From contig CM033397.1 of the NCBI GenBank assembly GCA_019426215.1, positions 29,948,480 through 30,012,479 of the forward strand: a stretch of DNA of 64,000 bases, read 5' to 3'. Of the stretch, positions 11,627-23,314 are shown piece by piece. Below the pieces are notes generated by a model. It saw only the letters and a list, made by a program, of their open reading frames with translations. It made no database searches and was not told where the DNA came from. The translations under genes were made by a program, and so were the position numbers. Numbering within the stretch: the first letter of the stretch is position 1; each line of letters begins with the position of its first letter. The DNA comes from Buddleja alternifolia. Taxonomy: Eukaryota; Streptophyta; Magnoliopsida; Lamiales; Scrophulariaceae.

Positions 11627-12134
11627 GGTAGTGATTGTAGAGTTGAAGCTTTGATGGTGGTGGGTGTTGGTGGAAGGTTGAGGTGTTGCTGCAAAAGAAG
11701 AAAAGAATTGGGGGAGAATTAGGTGAGATTAGGGAAAGAGGGGAAAAGAAAGAAATTGCTGAAAAAAATCCAAATTTTCAATTTTTTTGTATTATTATTA
11801 TTTTTTTCCAAAAATTGACTAAAGGCTGAAGTGTTTCTTTTTGTTTGTAAGGCAGAGTGTATTTTATATTTGAGCGTGGGCACGCCTAATCTTAAGTCAT
11901 GAATATGAACATTGTGCACAACTAGGCAGAGTGCAACTTTGAATAAAGCGTGGGCACGCCTAATTTGAAGTTGTAATCTGTCAATTAAAACCAATTTTTT
12001 TATTTTTTTTCTAAAATTTTCTAAGTTTAAAACGTGAACAAAAACATAAAATTTAAGAACTAGAAAAGGTAAAATCTTGGATTGCCTCCCAAGTAGCGCC
12101 TTTCTTTAATGTCTTTGGCTAGACAAAGTCACGC
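11627..12134 (-). other. Spacer between integrase and extra ORF
   Basis: AT-rich spacer of the Athila element. It includes a repeated phrase (GCGTGGGCACGCCTAAT) at about 11873-11890 and 11948-11965. No gene seen. Confidence 0.5.
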
Positions 12135-14455
12135 TCAAGTGGTGTAATTGGGAGCTTCGAGGTCCACTTCTTCCACATTATGTGTTTGAAATCCTTCATA
12201 GAAAGGCTTTAAGCGATGTCCATTCACTTTAAACATTTTCCCAGTAGTCAGACTTTGGATATCAACTGCACCATGGGGAAAAACGTTAATCATAATAAAA
12301 GGTCCAACCCAACGTGAACGTAACTTACCCGGAAATAATTTAAGTCGAGAATGGAAAAGAAGAACTTTCTGTCCGACAACAAAATTCTTTCTTGAGTTCA
12401 TCTTATCACGAAATGCATTCGTCTTCTCTTTATAGATTTTCGAGCTTTCATATGCATCATTCCGGATTTCTTCCAACTCTTGCAATTGTAGCTTCCTTGT
12501 GACATCGGCATCATCCAATTTCATGTTGAAGTGTTTAATTGCCCAATATGCTCTGTGTTCCAATTCAACGGGAAGATGGCAAGGCTTACCGAAGACTAAA
12601 CGAAACGGGGACATACCGATGGGTGTTTTGTAGGCCGTACGATATGCCCATAGAGCATCGTCGAGTCGCGTACTCCAATCTTTCCTACTTGGATTGACTG
12701 TCTTCTCGAGTATAGACTTGATTTCTCGGTTAGAGATTTCGGCTTGCCCGTTTGTTTGTGGATGGTAGGCTGTTGAAACTCGATGAGTGACATCGTATTT
12801 TTTGAGAAGGGCCTCCATCACTCGATTGCAGAAGCGAGTTCCACGATCGCTTATTATGGCTCTTGGTGTTCCGAACCTAATGAAAATATTAGACTTGACA
12901 AAATCTACAACAACTTTAGCACAGTCAGTTCGAGTAGCTTTGGCTTCAACCCATTTTGAAACATAATCCACAGCAAGTAGTATGTAATTATTGCCAAAAG
13001 AAGAGGGAAGGGGCCCATAAAATCAATTCCCCACACATCGAAAATTTCACACACATGTATAGGATTAAGGGGCATTTGATCTCTATGTCCTAAGTTACCC
13101 GTTTTTTGACAATTTTCACAAGATTTGCAAAACATGCAAGTATCATGAAACAAAGTCGGCCAAAATAAACCACTTTCAAGCACCTTAAGAGCAGTGCGTT
13201 TGGGACCAAAATGTCCTCCACATGCATATGAATGGAAAAATTTAAGGATTGAAGGAGTTTCAGTCTCAGGTACGCACCTTCGGATGACTTGATCCGAACC
13301 ATATTTCCACAAATAAGGGTCGTCCCACACATAATACTTAGCATCACTCTTTACTTTATTCTTTTGAGCTCTAGACAAATCGTCTGGTAAGGTCTTAGTA
13401 ACTAAGTAATTAACTATATCGGCATACCATGGATTTGTTTGTTGAGTAGCAAAGAGATGCTCGTCAGGAAATTCATCTCGTAAGGGCAGTGGTTCCTCAC
13501 TCACGACTAATCGACTTAGATGATCTGCAACAAGATTTTCAGCTCCTTTTTTATCTTGTATCTCTAAGTTAAACTCTTGCAGCAACAAGATCCACCTAAT
13601 GAGCCTAGGCTTAGCCTCCTTCTTAGTGAGTAGATATCGAAGAGCTGCATGGTCAGAATAAAAAATCACTTTAGTACCAAGTAAATATGAACATAATTTT
13701 TCTAAAGCAAAAACAATAGCTAAGAGTTCTTTTTCCGTTGTCGAGTAATTGCATTGGGCACTGTCAAGCGTTCGTGAGGCATAGTAGATGACATGTGCAG
13801 CTTTCCCCACTCTTTGTCCAAGCACTGCGCCTATAGCATGATTACTGGCGTTGCACATAATCTCGAAGGGAAGATTCCAGTCTGGAGGTTGCACAATAGG
13901 GGCTGAAGTTAACAAGTCTTTCAACTTGTCAAATGCACTTTGGCACTCCTCGCTAAACTGGAATTCCACATCTTTTTGAAGCAAGTTGCACAATGGTCTA
14001 CTTATCTTCGCAAAATCCTTGATAAAGCGTCGGTAGAATCCTGCATGTCCAAGAAAAGAACGAACTTCCCGCACACTCACGGGGTAAGGTAAAGATTTGA
14101 TAACATCTATCTTGGATTTGTCTACCTTTAAACCCTTAGAAGATACCACGTGACCTAAAATATTGTCTTGTTCAACCATAAAATGACACTTTTCATAATT
14201 TAGAACAAGGTTTGATTCTATGCATCTTTTCAAAACTTTCCCTAGATTAGCTAAACATGAGTCAAAGGAATCACCATGAACTGTAAAATCATCCATGAAT
14301 ACCTCTATGATGTCCTCAACAAATTCTGAGAATATGCTAACCATGCACCTTTGAAATGTTGCTGGAGCATTGCAGAGACCAAAAGGCATACGCCTGTAGG
14401 CAAAGGTTCCAAATGGGCAAGTGAAAGTCGTCTTTTCTTGGTCTTCGGGTGCCAC
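12135..14455 (-). pseudogene. Athila pol: RT (C-part), RNase H, integrase
   Basis: The first frame (14455 down to about 13000) carries the reverse transcriptase palm with FMDDF, the thumb, an RNase H domain, and the integrase HHCC zinc region (H-H, then [10 protein letters not shown]). It then reaches the first catalytic Asp of integrase ([11 protein letters not shown]). One base is missing near 13004-13010, after which integrase continues in the 12971-12135 frame with the second Asp (SDRGTRF) and the Glu ([11 protein letters not shown]), and ends in a C-terminal LRSRWVGPF chromodomain-less tail. The RNase H first Asp (expected CDAS) reads CNAS, a G-to-A change on the coding strand. Frameshift plus active-site change make it inactive. 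Confidence 0.9.
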
Positions 14456-15240
14456 CGGAATATGATGAAACCTGAATAATCATCAAGACAACAGAAATAA
14501 GCTCGTCCAGCTAACCGTTTCTAACATGTGATCATAAAAAGGAGAGGGAATGGTCCTTTCGAGTAGCAGAATTCAGCTTCCTATAATCTATACAGACTCT
14601 CCACCCATTTTGGACTCGTTTTGAACTAACTCACCCTCAGCATTTTCTACAACGGTTATACCTGTTTTCTTTGGAACCACTTGTACCGGACTTACCACGT
14701 GCTATCCAAAATTGGATAGATTATACCTGCATCTAGGAGTTTTTGAATCTCCTTCTATACAACTTCCATCATCGGTGGATTTAATCGCCTCTGAGCTTGG
14801 ATTGAGGCTTAAAACCTTCTTCCATTAATATCCTATGCATACAGACAGCAGGGTGATGCCTTTGATATCTGCTAAGTCCACCGAGTGCTTCCTTGTACTC
14901 TCGAAACGAAGCAATTGTTCTCTTGTAAATGACTCAGCTTGTTAGAAACGATCATAGGAAGTGTTTCATCTTCTCGAAGAATAGTACTTGAGGTGATCCG
15001 GCAACTTCTTGACTTCCAATTTCGGTGCCTGCACAATCGAAGGGAGTAGTTAGAACTTGTCACGGGTAATTCAATATAAGAAACATTATGCTTATGAGAA
15101 TTGAGAGAGTTGAGTTCAGAAATAGCTTCTTGCAGTTCAGAATTTAAACCGAACTTTTTTTCGACTCCTTCCAAGCCATCATCATATAGAGCTACTTTCA
15201 ATGGATCATCTTCCTTCAATTCAAATACTCGCTGCATCAA
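14456..15240 (-). pseudogene. Athila RT N-terminal part, shattered
   Basis: Scattered pieces of the protease-RT linker and RT fingers in all three minus frames. They include an acidic motif at the start (FELKEDDPLKVALY) and the typical lead-in REDETLPMIVSNKLS. Multiple small indels separate them. No continuous frame longer than about 120 codons remains. Confidence 0.7.
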
Positions 15241-15556
15241 AGAGTCAGTAACATCCCAACCAAATACAGAATGATCACCAGAGGGTATTTCATAGAATCA
15301 TAGATTACTTTATGATTTCGCCATCAAATTCCATTGTAAGTGTACCATCATGAACATGTATTTTAGTCCTAGATGTTTTAAGAAATGGTCGTCCAAGTAA
15401 AAAGGGGCTAATTACTAGATTCATCTTTGCCCATATCAATAACATAGAAATTAGCAGGGAAAACCAAATCATTAACTTGAACTAGTATATCCTCAATAAC
15501 ACCATCAAGGTAAGCATTAGACCTATCAGCTAATTGAATAATGATGCCTGTTTCTT
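15241..15556 (-). other. Athila protease C-terminal remnant
   Basis: No long frame remains. Minus-strand fragments resemble the end of the retropepsin domain, where a motif of the ILGRPFL type is expected and found only in broken frames. It joins the protease and RT remnants. Confidence 0.4.
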
Positions 15557-15911
15557 TTAATTCTCCATATTCAAAGACTCATAGATAGCACGAGGCATAA
15601 CATTAATTGAAGCTCCTAGATTTAACATAGTTTTTTCAATTCGCATATTACCTATCTTACAGGGGACAGTGAACATACCTGGGTCCTTGCATTTTGGAGG
15701 TAATTTCTTTTGAAGAACAGTAGACACATTTTCCCACATGCACCTTCTCGTTACCATTGAGCTTTTTCTTAGTCGTGCATAATTCCTTGAGGAATTTTGC
15801 ATAACGAGGTACTTGCTTGATGGCATCGAGAAGTGGGATATTTACCTCGACTTTCCTGAAGGTCTCTAATATCTCTCTTTCTTGCTCTTCTTTCTTGATT
15901 TTGCAAACCAA
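15557..15911 (-). pseudogene. Athila protease remnant with mutated active site
   Basis: Two overlapping minus frames hold the lead-in (LPPKCKDPGMFTVPCKIGN) and the retropepsin active-site loop, which reads MLNLGASINVMP. The usual sequence has Asp in place of that Asn (DLGAS), so the catalytic residue is lost by a G-to-A change on the coding strand. A frameshift lies upstream, near 15780-15826. Confidence 0.85.
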
Positions 15912-16077
15912 CTAGGGAACGGAGGAGGTATCACCAATGACTTAGGTTGCTCCTTTTGCACTTCAGTGGATTAGACTCTTCGATTTTCTTCTCCAACTCA
16001 TTTTCCATCTCACGTTTGGAAACCAATTCTGGTTCTTTGAGCTCTTTCCCACTTCTTAAGGTAATTGCACTAGCATT

Positions 16078-17302
16078 CTATCTTGGATTTACCACAGGCT
16101 GAGATGGTAGTTTACTCGAGCTTTGGGAAACCAACCCATTCACAGTTGTGGCTAACTGACTCATTTGACTCTCCAGATGTTGTATACTAGTCCTCGTCTC
16201 TTGTTGAAATTGTTGTGTGTTAGTTGCTAATTGTTTAACAATTTCTTCAAGAGACATACCTTGTGGATTGGAGGATGGCTGAGGTGGTTGTGCTTGTTGT
16301 CTGGATTGATATGGATGTTGGAATCCTTGAGCACGTGGACCATAACTCAAATTAGGATGATCTCTCCACCCGGCATTATAGGTATTGGAGAAGGGATCAA
16401 ACTTTCTCTGTGGAGCCCCCGAAAATCCATGGCATTGGCTTGTTCATGTGGATCCTCTTGAAGTGTAGGACACACCTCGGTAGTATGACTGGGATTGTAA
16501 CAGATACCACATGTTTTCACTTGCTGTGTATTGCCTACTACCAATTTTTGCACCAGAGAGGTCAAATCATCCAAACGTTGGTCCATTGATGCCAAATTCA
16601 CCTATGGCACCCCTTTTTGTACAGTATCTTGTTGAGTGCTGAATTGTTGGGTGTTGGCAGCCATGTTGAGATCAAATTTCTTGCTCTGTGGGAGTTTTGT
16701 GTACCAATGCACCTCCACTCGCAGCATCTATCATATTTCTCTCCATTGTGACAAACCCTCATAGAAATACGGATTGGAGTTGTTCAGGAATTTGGTGTTG
16801 TGGACAGCTGGCTACTAGTTGTTTAAACCGCTCCCAGTACTCATACAATGACTCTCCACTGATTTGCCTATTCCGCATATCTCCTTTCTATGTTGGCAAC
16901 TCGTGAGGCGGGAAAGATTTCTCCAAGAATTCTTCTTCATTTCGTTCCATGTCTGGATCGAACCAGAGGGTAGATAATAGAGCCAATCCTTAGCTCTGTC
17001 AGCTAGTGAAAATGGAAAAGTTCTCAGTTTGATTTGGTCTTCAGTGACATTCCTTGGTTTCATCGTTGAACAGACCACAGAAAATTCTTTCAAGTGTTTG
17101 TGGGGATCTTCTCCTGCAAGACCACGAAAAGTAGGAAGTAAGTGAATAAGACTAGATTTAATTCAAAATCTACCTCAAGGGTGGGATATGAATGCAAAGA
17201 GGTTGTTGGTTCATATTTGGCATGGCTAACTCCCTTAAAGTTCTCTCGCGTTGGCGTTGGCCATGTCTTCAAGTTCCTCTTCTGAATCACTAGACGTATC
17301 AC
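16078..17302 (-). pseudogene. Athila gag remnant
   Basis: The capsid-like segment (LRTFPFSLADRAKDWLYYLP) is at 16815-17093. A CX2CX4HX4C zinc knuckle (CGICYNPSHTTEVCP) is at 16347-16601. A Gln-rich C-terminal region with the Athila-like phrase SLEEIVKQLATNTQQFQQ is at 16078-16350. The three pieces sit in different frames, separated by indels. Gag packages the element RNA into particles, so this copy cannot make it. Confidence 0.85.
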
Positions 17303-17502
17303 TCAAATCCAAAGTTAAGTTGAGTCCGGGAGATGAAGTAGACGGGAATCCTTGAGCACGTTGCTTGGCTTCTTTTCGTAGTCGGCGAGCTATTTTCTCA
17401 ATTTCAGGATCGTATTGAAGTTCACCTGTACGAAGGGATCGAGCATAAAACTGACCAGCAACAAAAATAATTCTATAATGAGAAATAAATCAAAAAGCAC
17501 CA

Positions 17503-17519
17503 ATCCCGCACGGCGCCAA
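17503..17519 (-). other. Primer-binding site, tRNA-Asp type
   Basis: On the minus strand it reads TTTGGCGCCGTGCGGGAT, a damaged match to TGGCGCCGTTGCCGGGGA, the complement of the 3' end of plant tRNA-Asp(GTC). It lies directly inside the 5' LTR. tRNA-Asp priming is common in Athila elements. Confidence 0.7.
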
Positions 17520-17525
17520 AATTTT

Positions 17526-18437
17526 GTGTGGTGTCGAACCTACAAAACTATTTCCTACCCTAAATTTGCAGATAGCGATAAGTAGGGTCGAATCCCCAGG
17601 GATTGGTTCAGATTATTTCTCAAATTGCTAATATTAAAATAAAAGGGGGAATTTTTAATACGATTAACTAAACTTAAAATAAATAACAAAAATTATTAAA
17701 ATCAATAGATGCAAAATTAAACAAGTAGAATAATCATATTAGTGAGATTCTAGCCTAAGGAATTTTACCCGTTTTAATTCTAGAATTTGATCATCGATGC
17801 AAAGATAATTCAATATTCTGAATAAATTGGCTATAGTTGTTAACAAACTCTAACAACCTCGTTTCTCCTTATTTTATCGATAATCAAAACAAGTCTTTCT
17901 TGATTATTTCCCTTATTAATTGAATAACCCTAAACATGCTCTTAAGATTTAATTCAATAAATTTTTAAGAATTAGAGAAACACCAATTCTAATTAACCAA
18001 ACTCATAAGCTCGGTTCATTTAATAGATTACATATTCCCTTATAAGAATTGAAAACCTGTGCTCCATAATCATGTTATTAATTGCTACCAATATTAGAAC
18101 TGACCAACATTACGATTTGGGATTCTAACTAGCTATATATTATTCCAACAATTAAATAACGGCCGAATACTAACTACTGCAATTAATTGAAACAATAAGT
18201 TCAACAAGCATAAAGAATATGTAAATATTCAAGAATAAAGAAAGAATAAGAATAAATTAGATCTCACAAATTTTGGGTAGATTAAAACTTCAAATTCCTC
18301 GCTAGAATTTGAGTTTTTAGCAAGACATCTTCAATGGAACCAAAACGCAGAATTTTTCTTCTTCTCTTCTTGTAAAAACTGTACTAATGATCAAAGTGTG
18401 GAAGAGAGAATGACATTTATTCAGCAAGCTAATACTC
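17526..18437 (-). repeat. Athila 5' LTR, truncated at the gap
   Basis: Matches 7760 to about 8670 but with many single-base losses and small insertions (for example near 18160-18185). The last 300 bp expected from the 3' copy is absent because the sequence runs into Ns. Whether the missing part was deleted or only unassembled cannot be told. Confidence 0.85.
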
Positions 18438-18529
18438 NNNNNNNNNNNNNNNNNNNNNNNNNNNNNNNNNNNNNNNNNNNNNNNNNNNNNNNNNNNNNNN
18501 NNNNNNNNNNNNNNNNNNNNNNNNNNNNN
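18438..18529. other. Assembly gap (92 Ns)
   Basis: A run of N separates the truncated Athila LTR from the copia RT fragment. True length and content are unknown. Confidence 0.99.
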
Positions 18530-18574
18530 ATCTCAAATGGAACTCAAGAAAGTGGAGAAGCGTACGGGATCCAA

Positions 18575-20035
18575 AGTTGGATGAAGCCATGCCAAGAAGA
18601 CTCAATCAAGTTTGAGCTGAAATAAATTTGGATGCTATTTTGTTTTTTTTTTGTAACCAAGGAACCAATATCAAGGAGTTATTGAAACTAGATGGGTTAT
18701 AGAAACAAGATGGATGAGGACGGCATTGTTGTAAGAAACAGGCCAGACTCGTAGCTCAAGGATACTGCCAGCGGGGCATTGACTTTGATGAGACTTACGC
18801 TCCTGTTGCTCGTCTTGAAGCAATCCGCATGTTTCTAGCGTACGCAGCGTTTAACAAGTTTACAGTATTTCAAATGGACGTAAAGAGTGCCTTCCTGAAT
18901 GGTAAACTCCAAGAAGAAGTGTATGTGGAGCAACCTCCAGGATTCATCAACAATCATGGTAAGGGTATGGTTTACAAGCTAGAAAAAGCACTTTATGGGC
19001 TTAAGCAAGCACCTCGAGCATGGTATGACACTCTCTCTATCTTTCTTATTGGTAAAGGTTTTTCAAAAGGCAGCGTTGACACAACGTTATTAAAATTACC
19101 AATGATGAAGATATTCTCTTAGTTCAAATTTACGTTGATGACATTATATTTGGTTCTACTAATAAGCGTCTGTGTGAGAAATTTTCGAAAAATGATGCAA
19201 GAACAATTTGAAATGAGCATGAGGGTGAATTAACTTCTTCTTAGGACTACAAGTTAAACAACTCCCTAATGGCATATTTATCAACCAAGCTAAATATACA
19301 CGAGATATGAAAGAAATTGGTATGGAAAATGCATCATATTCAAAAATTCCAATGAGCCAAACGCTTAAGTTAGATAAGATGAAAGTGGAAAGAAAGTTGA
19401 TATCACTAATTATAGAGGTATCATAGGATCACTTCTTTATCTCACTGCCAGTAGACCTGATATTATGTTTTCGGTATGTATGTGTGCACGATTCCAAGCT
19501 GATCCTAAAGAGTCACACTTGACTGCTGCCAAGAAAATCCTTAAATACCTAAAAGGCACACAACATGTGGGCTTATGGTATCCCAGGGATTCTCCTTTTG
19601 AACTAATCGGTTACTCAGATGCAGATTTTGCAGGTTGCAAAATAGATCGTAAAAGCACTAGTGGTACTTGTCAATTCTTAGGTGATAGGTTAGTTTCATG
19701 GCATAGCAAGAAACAACAATCCATAGCTACCTCCACAGCCGAAGCTGAGTATGTAGCTGCAGGAAGTTGTTGTGCACAAGTTCTATGGATGAGGCAACAA
19801 CTTAGAGATACGGAACAATCTTAGGACCAACTCCCATTCATTGTGATAACCAAAGCGCTTTAGCCATGACTCAAAACCCTGTTCTTCATTCAAGAACCAA
19901 ACACATTGACATTAGATACCATTTCCTTCGTGACCACGTTCAAAAGAAAGATATCTCCATGCACTTCATTGGAACTGACAAACAACTGGCAGATATCTTC
20001 ACAAAGCACTCAATGAACAACGTTTTCTCACTTTG
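18575..20035 (+). pseudogene. Copia RT-RNase H, frameshifted
   Basis: Pieces of the copia reverse transcriptase occur in order. First is a [11 protein letters not shown] segment in a damaged frame, then [19 protein letters not shown], the block [12 protein letters not shown] (catalytic Asp), and [14 protein letters not shown]. After a frameshift near 19090 comes the YVDD box (IYVDDIIFG). RNase H follows at 19465-19824 with YSDADFAGC, STSGTCQFLG and SWHSKKQQSIATSTAEAEY. A frameshift near 19815 precedes the tail HCDNQSA and ADIFTK. The order and motifs make the family certain; the gene is dead. Confidence 0.9.
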
Positions 20036-20855
20036 AGAAGTGAACTAGGTATGATTGATTTAACGCTTGATCATGAAGCATCATATTTTATTAGGCATAT
20101 AATTTAGGGGGAATCCACTTAAGTTATATCTCACAATATTCTTTAAAAAAAAAAAAAAAATTTTACTTGATCATAACTGTAAGCGTCAATGATAAAATTT
20201 TCAGATGCATAATCATCACGCTCAGCTCTATGTTTGCATAAAATATTGAATGCTCAAAATATTGAAAGTCTTTTGACTTCAAGCGTCCATTTATCAGCTA
20301 AGCGCTGAATAGTTTATCAAAAATTTATAAAATATTTTCGTTACAAGCCATGCATAAAATTTTCAAACTTCTTTCAAGGTCGTGGGTAGACTCAAAGGTC
20401 TTTTGTACTCTACTCACACGCCTCTATCACATCAAACTGGGGGTACTCAAATTTTTTAAAAATGACGGTTCAGAGATAGCACGTGTTTGTGTACGTGTCA
20501 GTGTACAAACATGCGCGTGTGTACACTCTGAAAATACCAAACGTTAATTTTTTCTTAACTCGGATGTCAAATCTTTTATATGAGAATTACCAAATGTAAC
20601 TTCTCTCTTTTACACAAAACTCGCGTCCGCAGTTAATAAATTTATGGCTAAGATTCAACAGTTATTACACGTGTTTAAATCCTACTCAGACTACATAACA
20701 CAAGTTTCAAAACTCTTTACTGTGTCATTTAAAACACAAACTCTGCAGAAAAAGTAACTTACTTTCTATTCAAGCATATCTGCAAATCTCTCTTTATCTC
20801 TCTCAACAACAGAGAAAATCTCAGTCCATCTTCTTCGTTTTAAACAAAAAAAAAA
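20036..20855 (+). other. Non-coding spacer of the copia element
   Basis: Separates pol from the extra ORF. It contains a poly-A run at about 20144-20160 and a purine tract (TTTAGGGGGAAT) near 20103-20114 resembling the one before the 3' LTR. Sireviruses are known to carry repeated purine tracts in this zone. A short open frame at 20350-20547 has no motif. Confidence 0.5.
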
Positions 20856-21838
20856 ATGGCACCAAAGAAATCATCATCTACTTCTGCTGAAATTACCATC
20901 AAGGTAACTGAAGGTCTTGTTGTCGACTGGAAATTCTATATGAACAAACTCAGATCAACCTGACGGACATAATGGACATGGTCGTCCAAGCTGGGCTCAA
21001 ACCCTTCTTAACCCAATACTCTTATATGTTTCCTACTGAAGTTGAAACTTTCTGGAAGACTGCTACACTTTCAGAGGACAAGAAGTCCATCTCTTGTCAA
21101 ATTCCCTTCTCCAAGAAGGAGTCTCCAAAGGAATTCATCCTATCTGCTTCCACCATTGCCAAGAACTTCAATTTGCCTAATGAGGGTGAGGCACTGGATT
21201 CTGTTACGTTGAAACAAATTAAGGAAGCATGGGCAATCATGAGTGCGTACGACGATGTTCCTTACACTCAGTACTTCGAGAAGAAAGATCTGGTGTCCAA
21301 ATACCGGTTATTGGCTGATTTCTGCAGCAAGATCATAGAATGCCGCGTGGGAACCTTTGATAAGGTAAATCCTGTTCAATTTCAGATGATGGTTGCTATA
21401 CTCTTCAACATCAAAATCAACTGGAGTGAGTACATCTTCGGACGGTTTCGGGACAGTCTAAGCGCTTCAAATAAGCCTTATGGACTCATCCTGAGTGACA
21501 TCTTGTTTAAATCGAATTGTGTGTACTCGTCTGGACTTCCGTTGAATAAGTCCAAGTTGTTGGGAAAAAGGATTCTGACCAATATGTTCAATCCTCCAAA
21601 AGTTAGTGGTGCGGCTAGACCCCTATCTGAGCGGCTGGAAGAACGCCAACTGCTTGCTCAAAAGGCTGAGAGACCAGTGCCAGAGGAAGCTGTGAAGCGT
21701 CCAGCAGCAACGAAGAAGAGAGCCCCCAGAAAACCCAAAGTTAAAATTGCCGTCCCTCTCAAAAGATTGATGAGGAAACTGATGAGGATGCCGAGGACAA
21801 GTTGCCTCTCAAAAGACGAAAGCTGAAGGGATCATTAA
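20856..21838 (+). pseudogene. Copia extra ORF, part 1
   Basis: ATG at 20856 follows an A-rich leader. A frameshift near 20940 moves into the long frame that runs to 21826. The product begins MAPKKSSSTSAEIT and contains a globular segment of about 250 residues (for example TQYSYMFPTEVETFWKTA and LSDILFKSNCVY), followed by a Lys/Arg-rich tail (ATKKRAPRKPKVK). It occupies the env-like position of Sireviruses. No signal peptide or transmembrane span is visible. Function unknown. Confidence 0.6.
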
Positions 21839-21964
21839 GCAAATAGACTTTGAAGAACCAGCTGTGATCCTCCGCTCCTCCGGCTAAACTAGTTGAAGGA
21901 GTCAACATTAAAAATCTTTAAGCGTTCCAGGACTAGCAAGCGTCAAGCTACTCCTGAAGAGCCT

Positions 21965-22115
21965 GAGACAGTTGAGCCAAGCGCTCAAGATGTTGCTGTT
22001 GAGCCAAGCGCTCAAGTTGCGTTGAGCCAAGCGCTCAAGTTGTCGTTGAGCCAAGCGCTCAAGATGTGCTGTTGAGCCAAGCGCTCCAGAAACTGCTGTT
22101 GAGCTTAGTTCTCAG
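21965..22115 (+). repeat. Minisatellite inside the copia extra ORF
   Basis: About six tandem units of 23-27 bp share GTTGAGCCAAGCGCTCAAG. Unit length varies between 23, 24, 26 and 27 bp, so the reading frame is lost across the array, although the 27-bp form is in-frame and encodes V-E-P-S-A-Q repeats. The palindrome AGCGCT is in nearly every unit. Confidence 0.85.
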
Positions 22116-23314
22116 GGTAAGTTTATTTCTTCCCACAGCATTTCTATTCCTACATCTGTAGAAGATCCTGCTCTTATAGAGGATGGCTCTTGTTTTTCAG
22201 CTATAGTTCCAGCTGCTGCTGAAGTGTCCACAGATGTTCTGTTGGATGTTGACCTGACTGGAGTTGTAGCTATCGCTCAAGATGTTGCCGCTGAAGTAGC
22301 TGCAATTGAACCTGAGGAACCTGCTACTTTAACAGAGGCACGTTCAGAAGGTCAGAACGCTGCTGAAGACGTTAGAGCTCCTCGTCACTTCTTTCAACTC
22401 GATCCGCTGAAGACAATTGATCATTCAATTAACTATATGCCCCCAGCGCTCGACGAAGATTTCATTCCTGCAGGATATAATATAGAAAGATATATTGCTG
22501 CAGAAGCTGACGCTGCAAGACTGATTGACTTTGACAGCGCAATCAAAGCAACCGTTCTAGACAGACCAGGAGACAACCTCCTAGATGTGCCGTGGATGTG
22601 GCTTACTATCTTGACAATGGCCACAGCAGACCAACTGGGTTCGCGCTAAGGGATTACACTGTTCGTGTGTATGATCCTCTCCGTCCTAGCTTTCTCAATC
22701 CCTCAGAGTCAGTCTTGAACAGAGAAGGTTACACACATTTCCCACAGACGGCTCACAGCCCTGAAAATCTTGCATCGGTCCGTCCTCTCTGTCTATGGAA
22801 AAATAAAGAGATTCATGCTGGTGAGCGCCTTGAATCGTTGACCGATCTGCTCCAGACTGAAGCTGATGCTTACTTTGACAGCGTCTGGAATGCCAACTAT
22901 CAGCCTGATAAGCACCGCTTTGAAGCCATAAGAGATATTCATCTTGAAGGTATTCGTGCTATGGTGACTGCTGGCACAGACTTCTGTATAAATGAAGTAA
23001 ATTGGGTTGAAGCGTACATGGGACATAAATACACCTTCCCAGAGTTAGTCCAAGCTCCCCATCTTTTCGGCATAGGCATGCATGACAAGAAGCGTTAATT
23101 CGCCAAGTATTGCCTCCTGAAGCGTCAACAACGACTCGGACCTGTTCTCAAGCTCCCAATTATTAGACATCAAATAGAACAATGTCTACGTCAAGAACTT
23201 CAGAGATTATCCCTCACCCCTCTTCGGTTTAATGCTCAAGCGTCTTCCAGTGGTACAGTTGGTGAACGGTGCTTAAATCTTGCTCCAAGCCACTGTGAAG
23301 AAAACTTCAATCTG
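22116..23314 (+). pseudogene. Copia extra ORF, part 2
   Basis: Two overlapping open stretches (22224-22649 and 22592-23098) are separated by a frameshift near 22600-22640. Then comes a broken part to 23314. The predicted protein is acidic (many Glu and Ala) and then globular (NREGYTHFPQTAHSPENLA). No known catalytic motif is visible. Same ORF as parts 1 and 3 before decay. Confidence 0.5.

Larger units (their letters stand above)
7760..18437 (-). mobile_element. Athila-type Ty3/gypsy retrotransposon, decayed
   Basis: Long minus-strand element. It has a 3' LTR at 7760-8976, a purine tract, an extra ORF, RT-RNase H-integrase, protease and gag remnants, a tRNA-Asp primer site near 17503-17519, and a 5' LTR truncated at the assembly gap. 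The gene order gag-PR-RT-RH-INT-extra ORF and the FMDDF reverse-transcriptase box fit the Athila/Tat branch. Almost every reading frame is broken by small indels, so it cannot be autonomous. A target duplication cannot be checked because one LTR end is missing. Confidence 0.9.
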
